Source: Tubulanus polymorphus
Taxonomy: Eukaryota > Nemertea > Palaeonemertea > Tubulaniformes > Tubulanidae
Direction of reading: 5' to 3'
DNA: 60,000 nt
NCBI RefSeq assembly: GCF_964204645.1
Contig: NC_134025.1
Span: 18,012,001 to 18,072,000, forward strand
Shown here in pieces: positions 12,501 to 24,400 of this stretch. The notes beneath the pieces are model-generated. The model had not been told where the DNA came from, ran no database searches, and was given only the letters and a program-made list of their open reading frames with translations. The position numbers were made by a program, and so were the translations under genes. Each line of letters opens with the position of its first letter. Within the stretch, counting starts at the first letter, position 1.

Positions 12501-14231
12501 CATCAATTATTACAAGCACATGTCACATGTACATACACACTAGGTAAAATGCATAGAGCGAGTAGAACGTTACACTTAGCAACGGGAGCGAATTCAAAAT
12601 AACAAAGCGCGAAGCAGTCAATCCCAAGCCACGGCACTAAAGAAACGTTTATTTCATAAAATCTTTATGACCATAAAACTGCGGTTAGAGATGCGTTAGA
12701 GTCGTACGATTTACTCAAAATTTCACGGCAGCGCGCGGCCCGCATCGCATATCGGCACAGCAGCAACATCGCGGTCGGCAAAAACTAATCTCCGTCCCTT
12801 CTTTCACCAAATAAGGAATTCGGTACCGCTGGCCACGTGCACTGTTTATTTTGAGCCTTAGATTCCCGGTACTTGATATTCCCGGAGGATCACAAACAAA
12901 TAAATATTTTTCGCTAGAGAAATCAATTTTTGTATTGACATATGAATTTTCCTGCTGTATTTAATTCGACTTTTTCTTGCAGATTTTTCCGATTGATGTT
13001 GACGCGTTCCATTTACCGTAATTGAAAAATTCGTAGTAATCTTCTCGTCTTTCTATTATCAAATGGAGCTAATTTCTAAATTAACAACCAGGTCAAAATT
13101 CTCCAATCTTGCAAAAATACCGCACCGGTATCAGCTTCACCATGTCCATAGTACATTGTGGTTTTACAAAGTTTAAACCATAACAAATTCTTCATACATT
13201 TTAGTAAATCGAAGTAGTAATCTTTTAGCAGACAGTGGTAAACAGACCTAGGTTATCTTTAATTATACAAGAAATGTTTCAAGTTTTTTTCTTGCAGAAA
13301 ATTTAATTTCATTTGATCTGTTTCCTAATAATTTTCTAATCTTATGAGCCCAAATTTCAGAAATGAATCAAAACTTAGAGTTACAGTTTTATCTTCTTTC
13401 CATCCAACCCTTACCTCTGTGCCATAAGTTTCCAATTTTCTAAGTTTTAACTAAACATTGATTTAATTTCTTCATTGATTTAATGCTTTGGGCCCAAATC
13501 TAGTACGATTTCAATATGAAACAAAATTGGAGTCATTTTCTTTCCAGTTTCATTGACAACATTAAATGTGTTCCTTACTAAAGTCACCGACAATATTTTG
13601 AGTGTTTTCGTTACACCCGTATACGTGAATGAGGTTGTTTTCGGTCAATTGCTATAAGCTTATGATTTCTAGCTATGAAAAATTTAATCAAGCATTGACC
13701 GTAGCGTCCGTCACTAAGATTTCATCTATTACATATTATAATTTAGATACATTGTGACAAGAAATTAATAGAAAAGCCTGGCACAAATTAGGTAGTGGTG
13801 CTGGCTTTTAACATTTGATTTTTAAAAAGTGTTAGTTCTGATAAAATAAAGATAAGAATATCTCATAGTAAAAAATATCAATTTTTAGTTAAAAACCTAT
13901 AGCTAAACTGTTAGGAATTACACCAGATAAACTTTATTCAAATGTTGATACTACACCAAATATAATGCCTTTTACACATTTTTATATTTAATGTAATTTA
14001 ATTGATCCCACAAAAACATTCGAAGGAACTAAAGATACAATTTTAATTCTTGTTCATTGAATATTCTACCATTAAAAAATGTTAAACAATTTTGAATACA
14101 AATTAATCATAATTAAGCTGAATGTGATTTTAAACCTTGTATTACACGATTTAATAAATTAGAAGTAAGCAATCATAATGGATACTTAATTGATTTAAAT
14201 AATTTTCCTGTAATTTATGAATTAATTATAA
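9541..14231 (+). pseudogene. Penton-like/minor capsid gene, split by insertion
   Basis: The first part (9541 to about 9750, starting VELKEYRIFVDSRK) and second part (13886-14231, ending near GYLIDLNNFPVIYE) match the two ends of the Polinton-2 gene at 35961-36732. The block between them (9751-13885) is foreign, and about 230 bp of the original gene is missing at the junction. The normal stop after the final Glu-Leu is lost. The family assignment is explained under the Polinton-2 copy. Confidence 0.65.
9751..13885. other. 4.1-kb unassigned insertion in Polinton-1
   Basis: Base composition shifts sharply from very AT-rich Polinton DNA to mixed or GC-richer DNA. The 9780-9825 stretch is a GC-rich imperfect palindrome (GGACG...CGTCC). 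The 10840-11900 part is strongly G+T biased on the plus strand with few open frames. A TATA-like CCATAAAAGG lies at 10843-10852. Three short repeats of about 22 bp ending ACATTC occur at 12335-12400. No protein domain was recognised. It could be a decayed LTR or other retroelement fragment; I cannot find matching terminal repeats or a target duplication. Confidence 0.4.
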
Positions 14232-14271
14232 GATGTAAAGAGTATTTTTTTATATATATATATAAATAAGA

Positions 14272-14612
14272 ATATAACAGTAGGACCGATTATATGTTTT
14301 GGATTTGATTTTAAACGTGAGAAAGAAATGAAATTTGATATTTATGATGTAATAACACATAATAAAAATATTGCATTTTTAATGAAACAACATTCGATTA
14401 TGAAACAACAATAAATAAGAAAACTTATAGTGTAGAAAAGATTATTGGTTTAATTAGAAATTTTATGAATTAGATGAAGATTTTATTATCGATGATATTA
14501 AAAGAATAATAACTGAAATGTAAATGAAACTAACAATGTCATAAATATTGAAATAATAATAAAAAAAATAAAAAAATATTTTGAAGATGGTAATTTTTTT
14601 TCTTAATAAATG
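14272..14612 (+). pseudogene. Remnant of small 119-aa Polinton protein
   Basis: Matches the Polinton-2 gene at 35564-35923: shared CFGFDFKREKEMKF and DEDFIIDDIK. The start codon is lost and stops and indels are present. It lies between the penton-like gene and the next small gene, as in Polinton-2. No known function. Confidence 0.65.
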
Positions 14613-14835
14613 GCGGATCAGAAGTGGATAATCACTGGTTCATATAATAAAGCATTACTATCAGTTGGAACTGTTGGTTATACGATGTTATGGAAGAACG
14701 GATTCAAATGGGAAATATTAATGTTGACAGATTTGATATAAATTATATTTTAAAATTAACGTTAGCAGTAACTTTATCTTATTTAGCAATTGATTATTTG
14801 GAAAAAAATATATTCCTCCTATTAACGTGTATTTT
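14610..14835 (+). pseudogene. Small membrane protein remnant, Polinton-1
   Basis: ATG at 14610-14612 follows T8-C-TTAATAA. The N-terminus (MADQKWIITGSYNKALLSVGTVGY) aligns with the Polinton-2 gene at 35347-35567. One frameshift near 14690 separates it from the second hydrophobic stretch ILKLTLAVTLSYLAIDYL. Confidence 0.65.
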
Positions 14836-14847
14836 TTTGTTAAATAA

Positions 14848-15275
14848 ATGGCATGTGCAATTAAACTATTATTGGATCGGCAATTGTTAAAGTTTTAGCA
14901 TTTACTGGATTTAGTGGATATTTATCCAAGCATATTGATAAAAATGGTTCATTATCAGAACGAAAAAGACATAATTTAGCATTAGAGAAATATAATAAAG
15001 CTGCGGAAGAATATAGAGAAAAGAGACTAAATTATATGGATTATATTAACAATGAATTATATAATCAGAAAATTTCACATAGAGATTTTCAATCAGTCGA
15101 TGATGCAATGAGTTTATATAACGCAGTAACAAATCGTGAAAAATTATATCTATATAAACCTAAATTACCAGATTATTATACACCAAGTAAAGAACAACAA
15201 CAATATGAAATAATTTGTATTTTAGGTGGAACAATTATTGTTATATTTGTAACATGTAAATTTACTAATTATTAA
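14848..15275 (+). pseudogene. 140-aa membrane protein remnant, Polinton-1
   Basis: ATG 14848-14850 sits in a T7-GT-TAAATAAATG block. The downstream frame (15036-15275) encodes MDYINNELYNQKISHRDFQS and a C-terminal hydrophobic segment, closely matching the Polinton-2 gene at 34900-35322. A frameshift separates the first 60 codons from the rest. Confidence 0.7.
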
Positions 15276-15291
15276 TTTTTTTATAATATAA

Positions 15292-15726
15292 ATGGAATAT
15301 AAAATTTATGGTGTAGATATTATTCCTCATGATATCAATACAACTAAATTGAAAACATATTTAGAAAAACAAATATTAGAATTTGATAATGATTAAAAAA
15401 TTAAAAAGAAAAAATATGTAAAAAGTAAAATTATATATTATTCTATTATTAGTGGTTTAGTTACAATTAGTTCGGTGATAACATTTTTAGCACTATTCAG
15501 TCTATTAACACCTTTAGCTATATGAATTGGCGTTTTAGGTTTAAGTTCAAGTGTTTTAACTGGTATAAGTTCAAAATTGAATATAAAAAGTAATAAAGAA
15601 AAAATTAAATCAAATATAAAAGAAACAATAAAATCAAAAAGTACGTTAGATTATATAATAAGCTTAAATGGTAATATAACTATTGAAGAACAAGATAAAT
15701 TATTAAAAGAATTGATAAATTATTAA
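15292..15726 (+). pseudogene. Two-TM protein remnant, tandem copy A
   Basis: A 145-codon frame equivalent to the 34456-34881 gene of Polinton-2 (N-terminal IIPHDIN, central TISSVITFLA hydrophobic pair, C-terminal EEQDKLLKEL). Two in-frame stops occur: TAA early, after FDND, and TGA in the second hydrophobic segment. The start is preceded by T7-ATAATATAAATG. Copy B follows 450 bp downstream. Confidence 0.75.
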
Positions 15727-15741
15727 TTTTTTATTATATAA

Positions 15742-16176
15742 ATGGAAGATAAAATTTATGGTTTAGATATTATTCCTCGTGATATCAATACAACTAAATT
15801 GAAAACATATTTAGGAAAACAAATATTAGAATTTGATAATGATTAGAAAATTAAAAAGAAAAAATATGTAAAAAGTGAAATTATATATTATTCTATGATT
15901 AGTGGTTTAGTTACAATTAGTTCGGTGATAACATTTTTAGCACTATTCAGTCTATTAACACCTTTAGCTATATGAATTGGCGTTTTAGGTTTAAGTTCAA
16001 GTGTTTTAACTGGTATAAGTTCAAAATTGAATATAAAAAGTAATAAAGAAAAAATTAAATCAAATATAAAAGAAATAATAAAATTAAAAAGTACGTTAGA
16101 TTATATAATAAGCTTAAATGGTAATATAACTATTGAAGAAGAAGATAAATTATTAAAAGAATTGATAAATTATTAA
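15742..16176 (+). pseudogene. Two-TM protein remnant, tandem copy B
   Basis: Nearly identical to copy A, 450 bp further on, including its own T-run/TATATAAATG start block. It shares copy A's TGA in the second hydrophobic segment and has TAG where copy A has TAA. The shared stops mean the gene was already broken when it duplicated. Confidence 0.75.
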
Positions 16177-16192
16177 TTTTTTTATTATATAA

Positions 16193-16360
16193 ATGGTAGA
16201 TGGTTTTCCAAAAGCTTTCCAACATAATAAATCAATTAAATATAATATTCCAGCAATAGATTTTACTAAAAAAATATTACATATAGAAATGAAGTTTTAA
16301 ATTCATTAATTAATTTAGACATTTTTGTTACTGAAACTAATAATTTTAATGTTAAGATCA
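16193..16360 (+). pseudogene. N-terminus of large Polinton membrane protein, truncated
   Basis: ATG 16193-16195 lies in T7-ATTATATAAATG. The frame (VDGFPKAFQHNKSIKYNIPA) matches the first codons of the Polinton-2 gene at 32213-34439. The homology ends at about 16360, where LINE sequence begins. Confidence 0.7.
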
Positions 16361-16780
16361 GTGATCAGTGACGCGGTCAGTAACTCGGTCAGTAAGCGAC
16401 ACAAATGTTTTGCACAATACCGGTACTAACCAAGCGTTTCTTAATACAATACTAACAATACTACTAACAACTTGAACTACCGCAAATTACCCACCGATAC
16501 CGGTACCGGTACTACGAGGAGAGATGCAGAACAAACGCATATCACTTTAGAAATCTTAGATCCCCATCGTGAATCAGACTGTTCAGTGTAACACTGCTCT
16601 GTTGAAGAATTTCCTCTAAAAGAACATGATGTAGGCCTACCAAAATCCCAACGAGCGAGATACCAGTTAGCAAAAACTAGCCGTTTATTTCGATCACCAG
16701 AAGACGATCCACCCGCCACAGTTGAAAATATAGTCACACCGTGGTCTGGGAGAAAGTTACCAGTAACACCCATACCTATC

Positions 16781-17656
16781 ATGAACATTTCTAAAGTGAA
16801 ATGTCTTGATACGGACCCGTCAGATGTAGAATACCCGATAGAGACAATAACAGAAAAGCAAGCAAACAAGAAACGTAAAATCAATACTGATTCGCCTCTA
16901 ACCGATACCAGCTGCGATACAAACGTGGCCGGTTTTCTTAGGCCTGTTGATATGCCCTGTATTAAAGAAGTTGTAAAAGAAGCCATGAGTGAAGTTGCCA
17001 ACCAGAAAGTCGACAAAGAGGATTTCAGTCAACTGGTAGCAGAATTTGCGAAACTAAATACTCGAGTAGAAAACTATATTGGAACTGGTGAAACAATCCA
17101 TGATACGGCGAATATTATGAAGGAAGAGATTGAAACCAACATCTTGAATAAAGTTGAAAGTGACCTTGCCAAAATAAAAACAAGTATTTTCGAAACGAGG
17201 GAGAGGAGAACGCACTTAATCTTATACAATATTCCTGAATGTCAAGACGATGACTGGAAAGCGAGGTTTATCCATGACAGCGATGAAGTAGAAAAATTCT
17301 TAACTATTACGTTGGGTGCATCAGTATCTAAACCGAAACACATAATGCGCCTTGGCAAAACTAAAAAATCGAACGGACTAGCAAGACCAATCCGGGTTAT
17401 CATGGTGCGAGAATGGGAGAAAGACTTGTGTTTAGAACGATATATCAACGAAGTGAAATTTGGACGAGAAAAATTAGACGGAATATCGATAAGTAAGAAC
17501 AAAACTCGTATCGAGATGCGAAAATACAAGGAATTAAAACAGTCCTTAGAGGAGCGCAAGAAAAATGGTGAAACTGACCTTGTGATTAGAGATAATCGAA
17601 TTGTGAAGAAGAAAAAGAATTACTTTCAACAATCGGGACACGAACCAACCAATTAA
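16781..17656 (+). CDS. LINE ORF1 protein (coiled coil + RRM-like)
   Basis: 291 codons from the first ATG. Seen: acidic/polar N-terminus, a coiled-coil-prone segment at about residues 65-135, then RRTHLILYNIPE (about residues 143-154), the start of the RRM-like nucleic-acid-binding domain typical of LINE ORF1 proteins, and a very basic tail (IVKKKKNYF). ORF1p is expected to bind LINE RNA and chaperone target-primed reverse transcription. The same frame stays open and coding-like upstream to about 16450 except for a TAA near 16590, so the original start was probably further upstream. ORF2 begins 113 bp downstream. Confidence 0.7.
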   Translation: MNISKVKCLDTDPSDVEYPIETITEKQANKKRKINTDSPLTDTSCDTNVAGFLRPVDMPCIKEVVKEAMSEVANQKVDKEDFSQLVAEFAKLNTRVENYIGTGETIHDTANIMKEEIETNILNKVESDLAKIKTSIFETRERRTHLILYNIPECQDDDWKARFIHDSDEVEKFLTITLGASVSKPKHIMRLGKTKKSNGLARPIRVIMVREWEKDLCLERYINEVKFGREKLDGISISKNKTRIEMRKYKELKQSLEERKKNGETDLVIRDNRIVKKKKNYFQQSGHEPTN

Positions 17657-17769
17657 AGTCGGTGTCCCAAAAACTTATCATAATTTAGAATCAGATGGAA
17701 ATTTAATATCAAGAAAAAAATCAGTTATTAAAGAAAAAAGCCTTAAATCATAATCAAAATGCCAATGGA

Positions 17770-18769
17770 ATGATTCAAATCAACTCGTTAAACTGTCTAT
17801 TCACAAATGCCGATCAACTCTTCAATAAATTTGACGAATTCGAACTGTTAGTTAATCAACAAATGCTCCAAATCATAGGAGTATGTGAAGTTAAACCGAA
17901 AAATCAACGGAGATATATAGCTGTTGAAAACATATTGATACTAGATGGCTATGATTGTTTTACACATTTTTCCTCTAACGAAGAAGGGCGTGGGATATGT
18001 TTATACATTAAAACTAACTTAAGTCCAGTGAAATTTCAACTAAACAGACCAATGAATTTGCAGAAAACGTCTGGGCGAGAATTAATGTCGGTGATAAAAG
18101 ATCATTATACATCGGTTGTATTTATCGAAGTCCGAACTCCAGCAAAGATAACAATGACAATCTAATGAACTTGTTAGATGATACATCGCGATGGAATGGT
18201 TAAGTACTTTTCTTTGGTGATTTCAACTACGGCGAAATTGACTGGACAATCTCGCCGTGTCTCAATCTGGCCAAACACTCATCCAGCATCACAATTTCTA
18301 GTGAGTAGCCTTGATGCATTTGTTGATTCAACACCAACTTCAACTATCTCGTTTTAGAGCCGATAACAGACCCAGTAATTTGGATTTGATATTTACTAAC
18401 ACAGACGAGAAAGTCAAAATCATCTGTCACAATGCAGGTCTAGGAAGAAGTGACCACAATTTAATTTCATTCGAATATGAAACTGAAACTATATATGACA
18501 GATCACTCTACAGGAGAGTTCAGTATTCGAAAGGTGATTACAAGAAACTGTGCGAATTAATGTCTGTTGATTGGGAAGAGTTATTTAATGGTAAAAATCC
18601 CGAAGAATGTTGGCTGATCTTTAAGAAAAAATTAAATGCTGCTATAGAGATATGTATCCCAACTATCAAAATTAACAGAGATAAAAAACCAAGACCGCTT
18701 TGGATGACAGTGTACCCTCAACTCTGTAGAAGCAAAAACCAAAGCATGGAAAAAATTCCTGAAAACTAG
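17770..18769 (+). pseudogene. LINE ORF2, EEP endonuclease part (broken)
   Basis: AP-like endonuclease domain that nicks target DNA for LINE insertion. Seen: GVCEVKPKN (active-site Glu region, near 17880), FFGDFNYGEIDW (near 18210), NLDLIFTNTDE (near 18380) and GRSDHNLIS (catalytic His region, near 18450). A frameshift near 18150, a stop near 18200 and another shift near 18300 break the frame. It continues into the RT part after one more shift near 18715. Confidence 0.8.
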
Positions 18770-18824
18770 AAGCGACCAAGACTACAGCATCTGCATTGAG
18801 GCGAGAAAAAGATCACGATCAGAT

Positions 18825-20205
18825 GTGAGAAAAGCAAAAAGAGATATAGAAATTAATATTTTTATTTCTGTGAAGAGTAATCCGAAAGTTTTCTGGCAGT
18901 ATAACAATGGTATACCACATTTTATTGTTCCCGATGATGGAAATCGCTATACTGAATCAGACGAAGAAAAAGCGGAAGTTTTGTCAGAGTTTTTCTCATC
19001 CGTTTTTACTCATGAAGACCCGATTGTGCAGCATCCAACCCAAGTTTCAGACCATAATGAATTAGGAAATCTGGTCATATCCGAAGAAAAGGTGATGAAA
19101 CTTCTAAAAAATATGAATGTGAACAAATCAGCTGGTCCAGATAACATACATCCGCGAGTATTATATGAAGCCAGAAATGAGATTTGTAAACCATTAACCA
19201 TTACCTTTCAGAAGTCACTAGAATCAGGCATAATTCCTTCTGACCGGAAACTGGGATCTATATCCCCATTATTTAAAAAGGGTGACAAACATGTAGCAAT
19301 AAACTATCGCCCGGTGAGTTTAACGTCGGTGGTATCGAAATTAATGGAAAAAATATTACGTGATGAAATCATGAATCACCTAGAGACAAACAATTTGCTA
19401 TCAAATAGTCAACATGGTTTTCGTTCTGGAAGATCTACTTTAAGCAATTTGCTCGAAACGCTTGATGACTGGACTGTAGCGCTTGACGAAGGCAATTCCG
19501 TTGATTGCATTTATTTAGACTTTGAGAAAGCTTTCGACACGGTTCTACACCGTCGAATGATTCTGAAACTGAATGCTTACGGAATCTACGGGAAAATCGC
19601 CGAGTGGATTAAATCGTTTTTATGTAATCGGAAAAAGCGTGTTCGAGTCAACGATAGTTTTTCAAATTGGAGACCTGTGATAAGCGGAGTTCCTCAGGGA
19701 AGCGTGCTCGGTCCGATGCTTTTCGTGATTTACATAGATGACTTCCCTGCAAAAATTACCACTCCAGTGAAGCTTTTTGCTGATGATACGAAATTATACA
19801 AAGTTATCAAGTCTTTAGACGACTGTCATGATCTTCAGCATAGTCTTGATAGCGCAATGAGTTGGTCGGATGAGTGGAAATTAAAATTCCACCCTGATAA
19901 GGCAGATAGGTTACGAATTGGATGCGTTGAACCGACTTTCAACTATGACCTTCAGGGTAGTGTCATCAAAACATTGGAATACGAACGCGATTTAGGAATA
20001 ACAATTGATGATAAATTGAATTTCAAACGTCATGTGAACGACGTCGTTCTGAAAGCTAATAGGGTGCTATACACCATAAAAAGAACCATCAATGTTCGTG
20101 ATAGCAAAGCGTTTGTGTTGCTGTACAAATCTCTGGTTCGACCAATTCTGGAGTACAACAATCCAGTGTGGTCTAATATTTCTCTGACGGAAATAGATAA
20201 ATTAG
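18825..20205 (+). pseudogene. LINE ORF2, CR1-type reverse transcriptase
   Basis: A long open RT section with NKSAGPDNIHP, NYRPVSLTSV, HGFRSGRSTLSNLL, the YLDFEKAFDTV palm Asp, SGVPQGSVLGP and the FADDTKLY catalytic pair. It would copy LINE RNA at a nicked target. The frame is open for about 460 codons but is truncated at the codons for IDKL by the L2-like LINE; the remaining C-terminus lies at 25976. Confidence 0.85.
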
Positions 20206-21426
20206 TGCTCATTTGCTAAACTTAGAGGCACCACTTAGGACACGTCATGTTATAATCCGCACTGGTACATCGAAGTGGTATACAACTGAAATACACCAAG
20301 CCCGGCAACTGAAGCGAAAACTCGAAAGACAGTGGCTGAAATCCGGACTTGAAATTCATAAAGAAATTTTAAGTCACAACGGGATTTAGTTGTCCAGTTG
20401 ATAAAGAACGCTAAATCTACATATTATCGCAGTACGATGACTGATTTGAAGCAGACTTACAGAATCATCAATCTTGATCTATTAAATAAATCACCAAAAC
20501 AGTTACCTACGGCTGATAGTAAAGAAGTGGCCGAGAAATTCAGCAGTTATTTTTATAATAAAATTGCAAAAATCCGAGAACATTTAGATTCACAGGATGG
20601 TGAACTGCTGTTTGAGGTGGAACATCAAACGCCTCCCGCATTGCCAAATTTTACTGAAACTAACTGTAATGAACTTTCTAAAGTCATTATGTCTATGTCT
20701 TCTAAGTCAAGTGTCTTAGACCCTGTGCCTACCAGTGTTTTGAAATCTGAAATTGTATCATCTGGCATGCTTCGTATTATTGTTAGTATAGTTAATGCAT
20801 GTTTCACTTCTGGTATTTTTCCAGATGAGCTTAAACAGGCTATCATTCATCCATTATTGAAGAAACCAACTCTCGATGCTCAGGTTTTGAAAAATTATCA
20901 TCCTGTTTCAAACATTCCTTTTTTGTCTAAGGTCATAGAAAAGGTAATTATTTCTAGAATTACTGTACATCTTGAAAATCATGGTCTTTATGAAACTTTC
21001 CAATCCGCTTATCGAGCCAATCACAGCACAGAAACAGCATTGGTTAAAGTAAGTAATGATATTCATTGTGCTAACAATAATGGTTACGTTGTCTTTATGG
21101 TTCTGCTAGATCTTTCAGCAGCCTTCGACACAATAGATCATGATATCCTCATTGACTGTCATCGTCATAATTTTGGATTTCATGATACTGTCTTAACTCT
21201 TATTCATTCATATCTGACAAATAGAAGTCAGACAGTTGTGGTCGACGGTTCAAGTTCATCTAGTAAACCATTAAACTGCGGAGTTCCGCAAGGTTCAGTC
21301 CTCGGACCTCTACTTTTTACTTTGTATACCCAACCTATTGGTAAAATAATTAGTAATTTATCCTGTTTGTTTCATATATATGCAGATGATGATCAACTTT
21401 ATAAGACTGTTAATCCAAATATGTTA
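20206..21426 (+). pseudogene. L2-like RT, N-terminal part
   Basis: Linker region and RT fingers/palm: STYYRSTMTDLKQTYR, VLDPVPTSVLK, NYHPVSNIPFLSKV, SAYRANHSTETALV, LLDLSAAFDTIDHDIL, CGVPQGSVLGPLLF and YADDDQLY. The normally conserved second Asp context YADDTQ reads YADDDQ. A stop near 20250 (TAG) and one near 20386 precede the long open frame at 20398. The hAT insertion interrupts the frame after NPNML. Confidence 0.8.
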
Positions 21427-24400
21427 CAGGGATGATAATTTTCCGCCGATCGGCGGATTTCCGCCTTTTCAATCAATTTTTATCATTTCTCAGATCAATG
21501 CATATCCGTTGAAAAAATGGGGTGGGGGTTAGGACGATGACTGTGGTTTTCTCCAGCATTGTAAGGATAGATTGGCATGACCATAAAATCGTTTCCCGAT
21601 CTATTTTTAAATGCGATCATTTAGCGGCATTTGTATACTAACAAAGTTTTCTCTGTCGGTTGGCGAGCGCGTGTCTGGATATATGTATATACATGTATCT
21701 ACATTATTGATTTTTCACCGAGCGGTGGTCGTTTTTAATAGTACATGCTTGTGTTTTAAACACGTGTGCGTAGTGTGAAATTGCGATATAGAATCATGTG
21801 GAAAATTGTTGAGAGAGTTGGGACGATTGACCCCAGGACAATCGACCAAAAAGAATTTAAAAAAAACCTATGGAAGTGGGATTGGCTGGAGAAAATGGTT
21901 GATGGGATTCCTCTCGCTGACTTCGTGAGGAAGATAGACATACCGGGGAAAGCTTATTGTCTCTGGTGCCAAACAGAAATAAAATACGGAAGTAAGGGTC
22001 GAATTGCGCTTGAAAACCACGCTAAAACTCAGAAACACGTTGACATCGTCAAAGAACGGAGATCTAATTACGTACTTCCAGGTAAGTAGGCCTACGTTCA
22101 CATGCCACACAGGTTAATATTTGTAAATAAAATTAGACGATTTTCAAGTTTTTCTTAAATTGTAAAATCAAACCGAATAAAGAACTAGAATTTGCATTCA
22201 CTTTCAGGTAGTTCGGGAGCCGATGTTGGTCGATCTTACGGGATCTGCCCAATATTCCAAAATCCAAATAATGAACAACAGGCCGTTACGACGACCGCTA
22301 AACCTAAAGTCCCAATATCGGACCGGGTCGTAAGCCAGGAGGCTTTAGTTCTTTCATATATTGCTGAAAACTCATTGCCGTTTTCTCAGTCTCCAAAATT
22401 GATTGAGTTGGCAAAAGCACTTGCCATGGATCGGGCAGCATTAAGCAAATTGTCTATGGGTCGTTTAGCGGCTTCATATAAGATGCGACTGGGTCTGGCG
22501 CAAACCACCGAAGAACAGTTAGCGGATGAACTCAGAAATACGTTCTATTCACTAAACATCGATGAGGCTACAAGCCAATCCACAAAAAAAGTTCTGTCGA
22601 TCCTTGTCAGTTACTTTAGTGAGAAGGAGAGACAAGTTGTTGTCAGACATTTGGCCTCATGTAATCTTATTTCTACCACTAGCGCATCTGTTTATAGTGC
22701 TTTGGTTGAGGTTTTCCAGCAGCGTGATTTAGATTATAACCGATTAATGTCTGTCCTCCTCGACAGCTGTAACGTCATGAGAGGTAGTGAAACTGGCTTG
22801 GAGAAGTTAATAAAGGATAATTTGGCCCAGCATTTGCTTGACATCGACGGTGATTCGATACATCACACTCACAACGCCGCGAAACATTTCACAAAAGAAT
22901 TTGATGGATTCATAGAGAAATTGATAACCGATATTGCAAGTGATTTGCATTTTTCTAAGGACGTAGAAAACTGGCTCCAAATTATCCTTGATCTCTTAGG
23001 CATTGGGTTTTCGATGCCCGAGCGGTACGTCGGAACCCGATGGCTATCGGTCCATGATGCGGCGTCAGACCTTATTCGCAAAATCGATGGATATACTCTG
23101 CTGTACTATGGATTTATACAGAAAGACAAAATCGTGTATTTGGCTCTATGTGTTGACATATATCGCAAATTTAACTTGTCTGAACCCACGAAAGATGAGA
23201 TCAAAAAAATCTATGTTGCTGCTGCCGCCAAATGGAAAAATCTGACAGCGGAAGGAAAAGAAAGAAAGCTACGAATTATCGATAAACTCATCATTCAGCG
23301 TAAAAAGCTTAAGCTTTATGTGCATTTTTACACGGCGGTATTGCCAGTTCTAAAAAGATATGTACTCTTATTCCAAACTGTTGAAGAGCCATGTGTCCAC
23401 AAGCTCAATGATGAGCAATGTCAATTATTCAGGGATTTCATTTCCCTTTGTGTTAAACCATCTGCAATTCCTGAATCGGATCGAAAGTTGTCTTCTCTGA
23501 TAATCTCAGAAAACCTCCTGCCAACCACTGAGATGTTCATAGGCGAATCTGCATCCCAAATAATTGCGGGGGAAAATAAATCATCCCAGTTTGTCAAAGA
23601 CTTTCATGATCGTGTCGAGAGGGCCTATCTCAATACCGCCCAGTATCTCGCTAAAAAAATGCCTATCGACAATAAACTTCTCCGGTATATCTCGGCAATA
23701 GACCCAAAATGCCAGCGACATGAAACGGCACTGAAATATATGAAAAAACTCCCACAATTAGTCGTCAATGTTCTGGCTAATGAAACGGAGATCAACTGTT
23801 ATAAATTAGAAGTGCATAAATTCCACTCGGATTCCAGTCTGCCAGCAGCAGTTGATAAAGATGGAAAGCAAGTTAGAATCGATTCCTGGTGGGCTGCTGT
23901 ACATGATTTGGGCAAATATCCATACCTCTGTCGCATGGTATTTGCTTTACTTAGCTGTTTCAGTTGCCCAGTTGTCGAGAGCTCGTTTAGCATTATGGGC
24001 GAAATTCTGAACAGCACAACCAATAGACTTCATGTCAAATCTTTCAGCGCAATCCAGAGTGTGAAATACGGATTAGGCAAAACGTCAGCTGTAGACTTTT
24101 TCAAAAGAGAAGATATTCTTCATGACCCTGTGTGTCCAAATCTCGTTAAAAATATGAACACTGCAGCTAAACGATACAAGGATGAATTGCAGGGTGAAAA
24201 AGATAAGAAAGCGGCTCGTATGGAGGAACTTGAGGCTAAAGAGGTTAAGAAAGTTTCAAAACGCAAAGCCCGCGAACAGTGCATCTCAGCTGCAAAGAAA
24301 GCCCGAGAGGCACATGTATCTGCTATGCGTGCAAAACAACGACAAGCTAAAAGACATAAGCAGATGGAACTTGTAAGACTATTAAAAAAGAAGTAATCTC

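Larger units (their letters stand above)
15276..16192 (+). repeat. 450-bp tandem gene duplication
   Basis: Two head-to-tail copies of a unit containing promoter block plus gene (starts at 15292 and 15742; the next gene starts at 16193). Polinton-2 has a single copy at the same place, so the duplication is specific to Polinton-1. Confidence 0.8.
3485..16360 (+). mobile_element. Polinton-1 (Maverick), left part, degraded
   Basis: Gene order and sequence match Polinton-2 (27065-43263) in opposite orientation: terminal repeat, PolB with intein, zinc-finger gene on the opposite strand, penton-like gene, then small membrane-protein genes. The copy stops at about 16360 inside the large membrane-protein gene. 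The matching right part is at 57740-59911. About 3.8 kb of the centre (rest of that gene, the major capsid gene, first half of the integrase) is absent. Stops and frameshifts are far denser than in Polinton-2, so this copy is older. Whether left and right parts were one insertion is inferred from orientation and complementary content. Confidence 0.85.

Noticed and set aside
16477-17016. 179-codon minus-strand frame
   Set aside because: Antisense to LINE ORF1; the plus-strand frame has the coiled coil and RRM-like motif, the minus frame has none.
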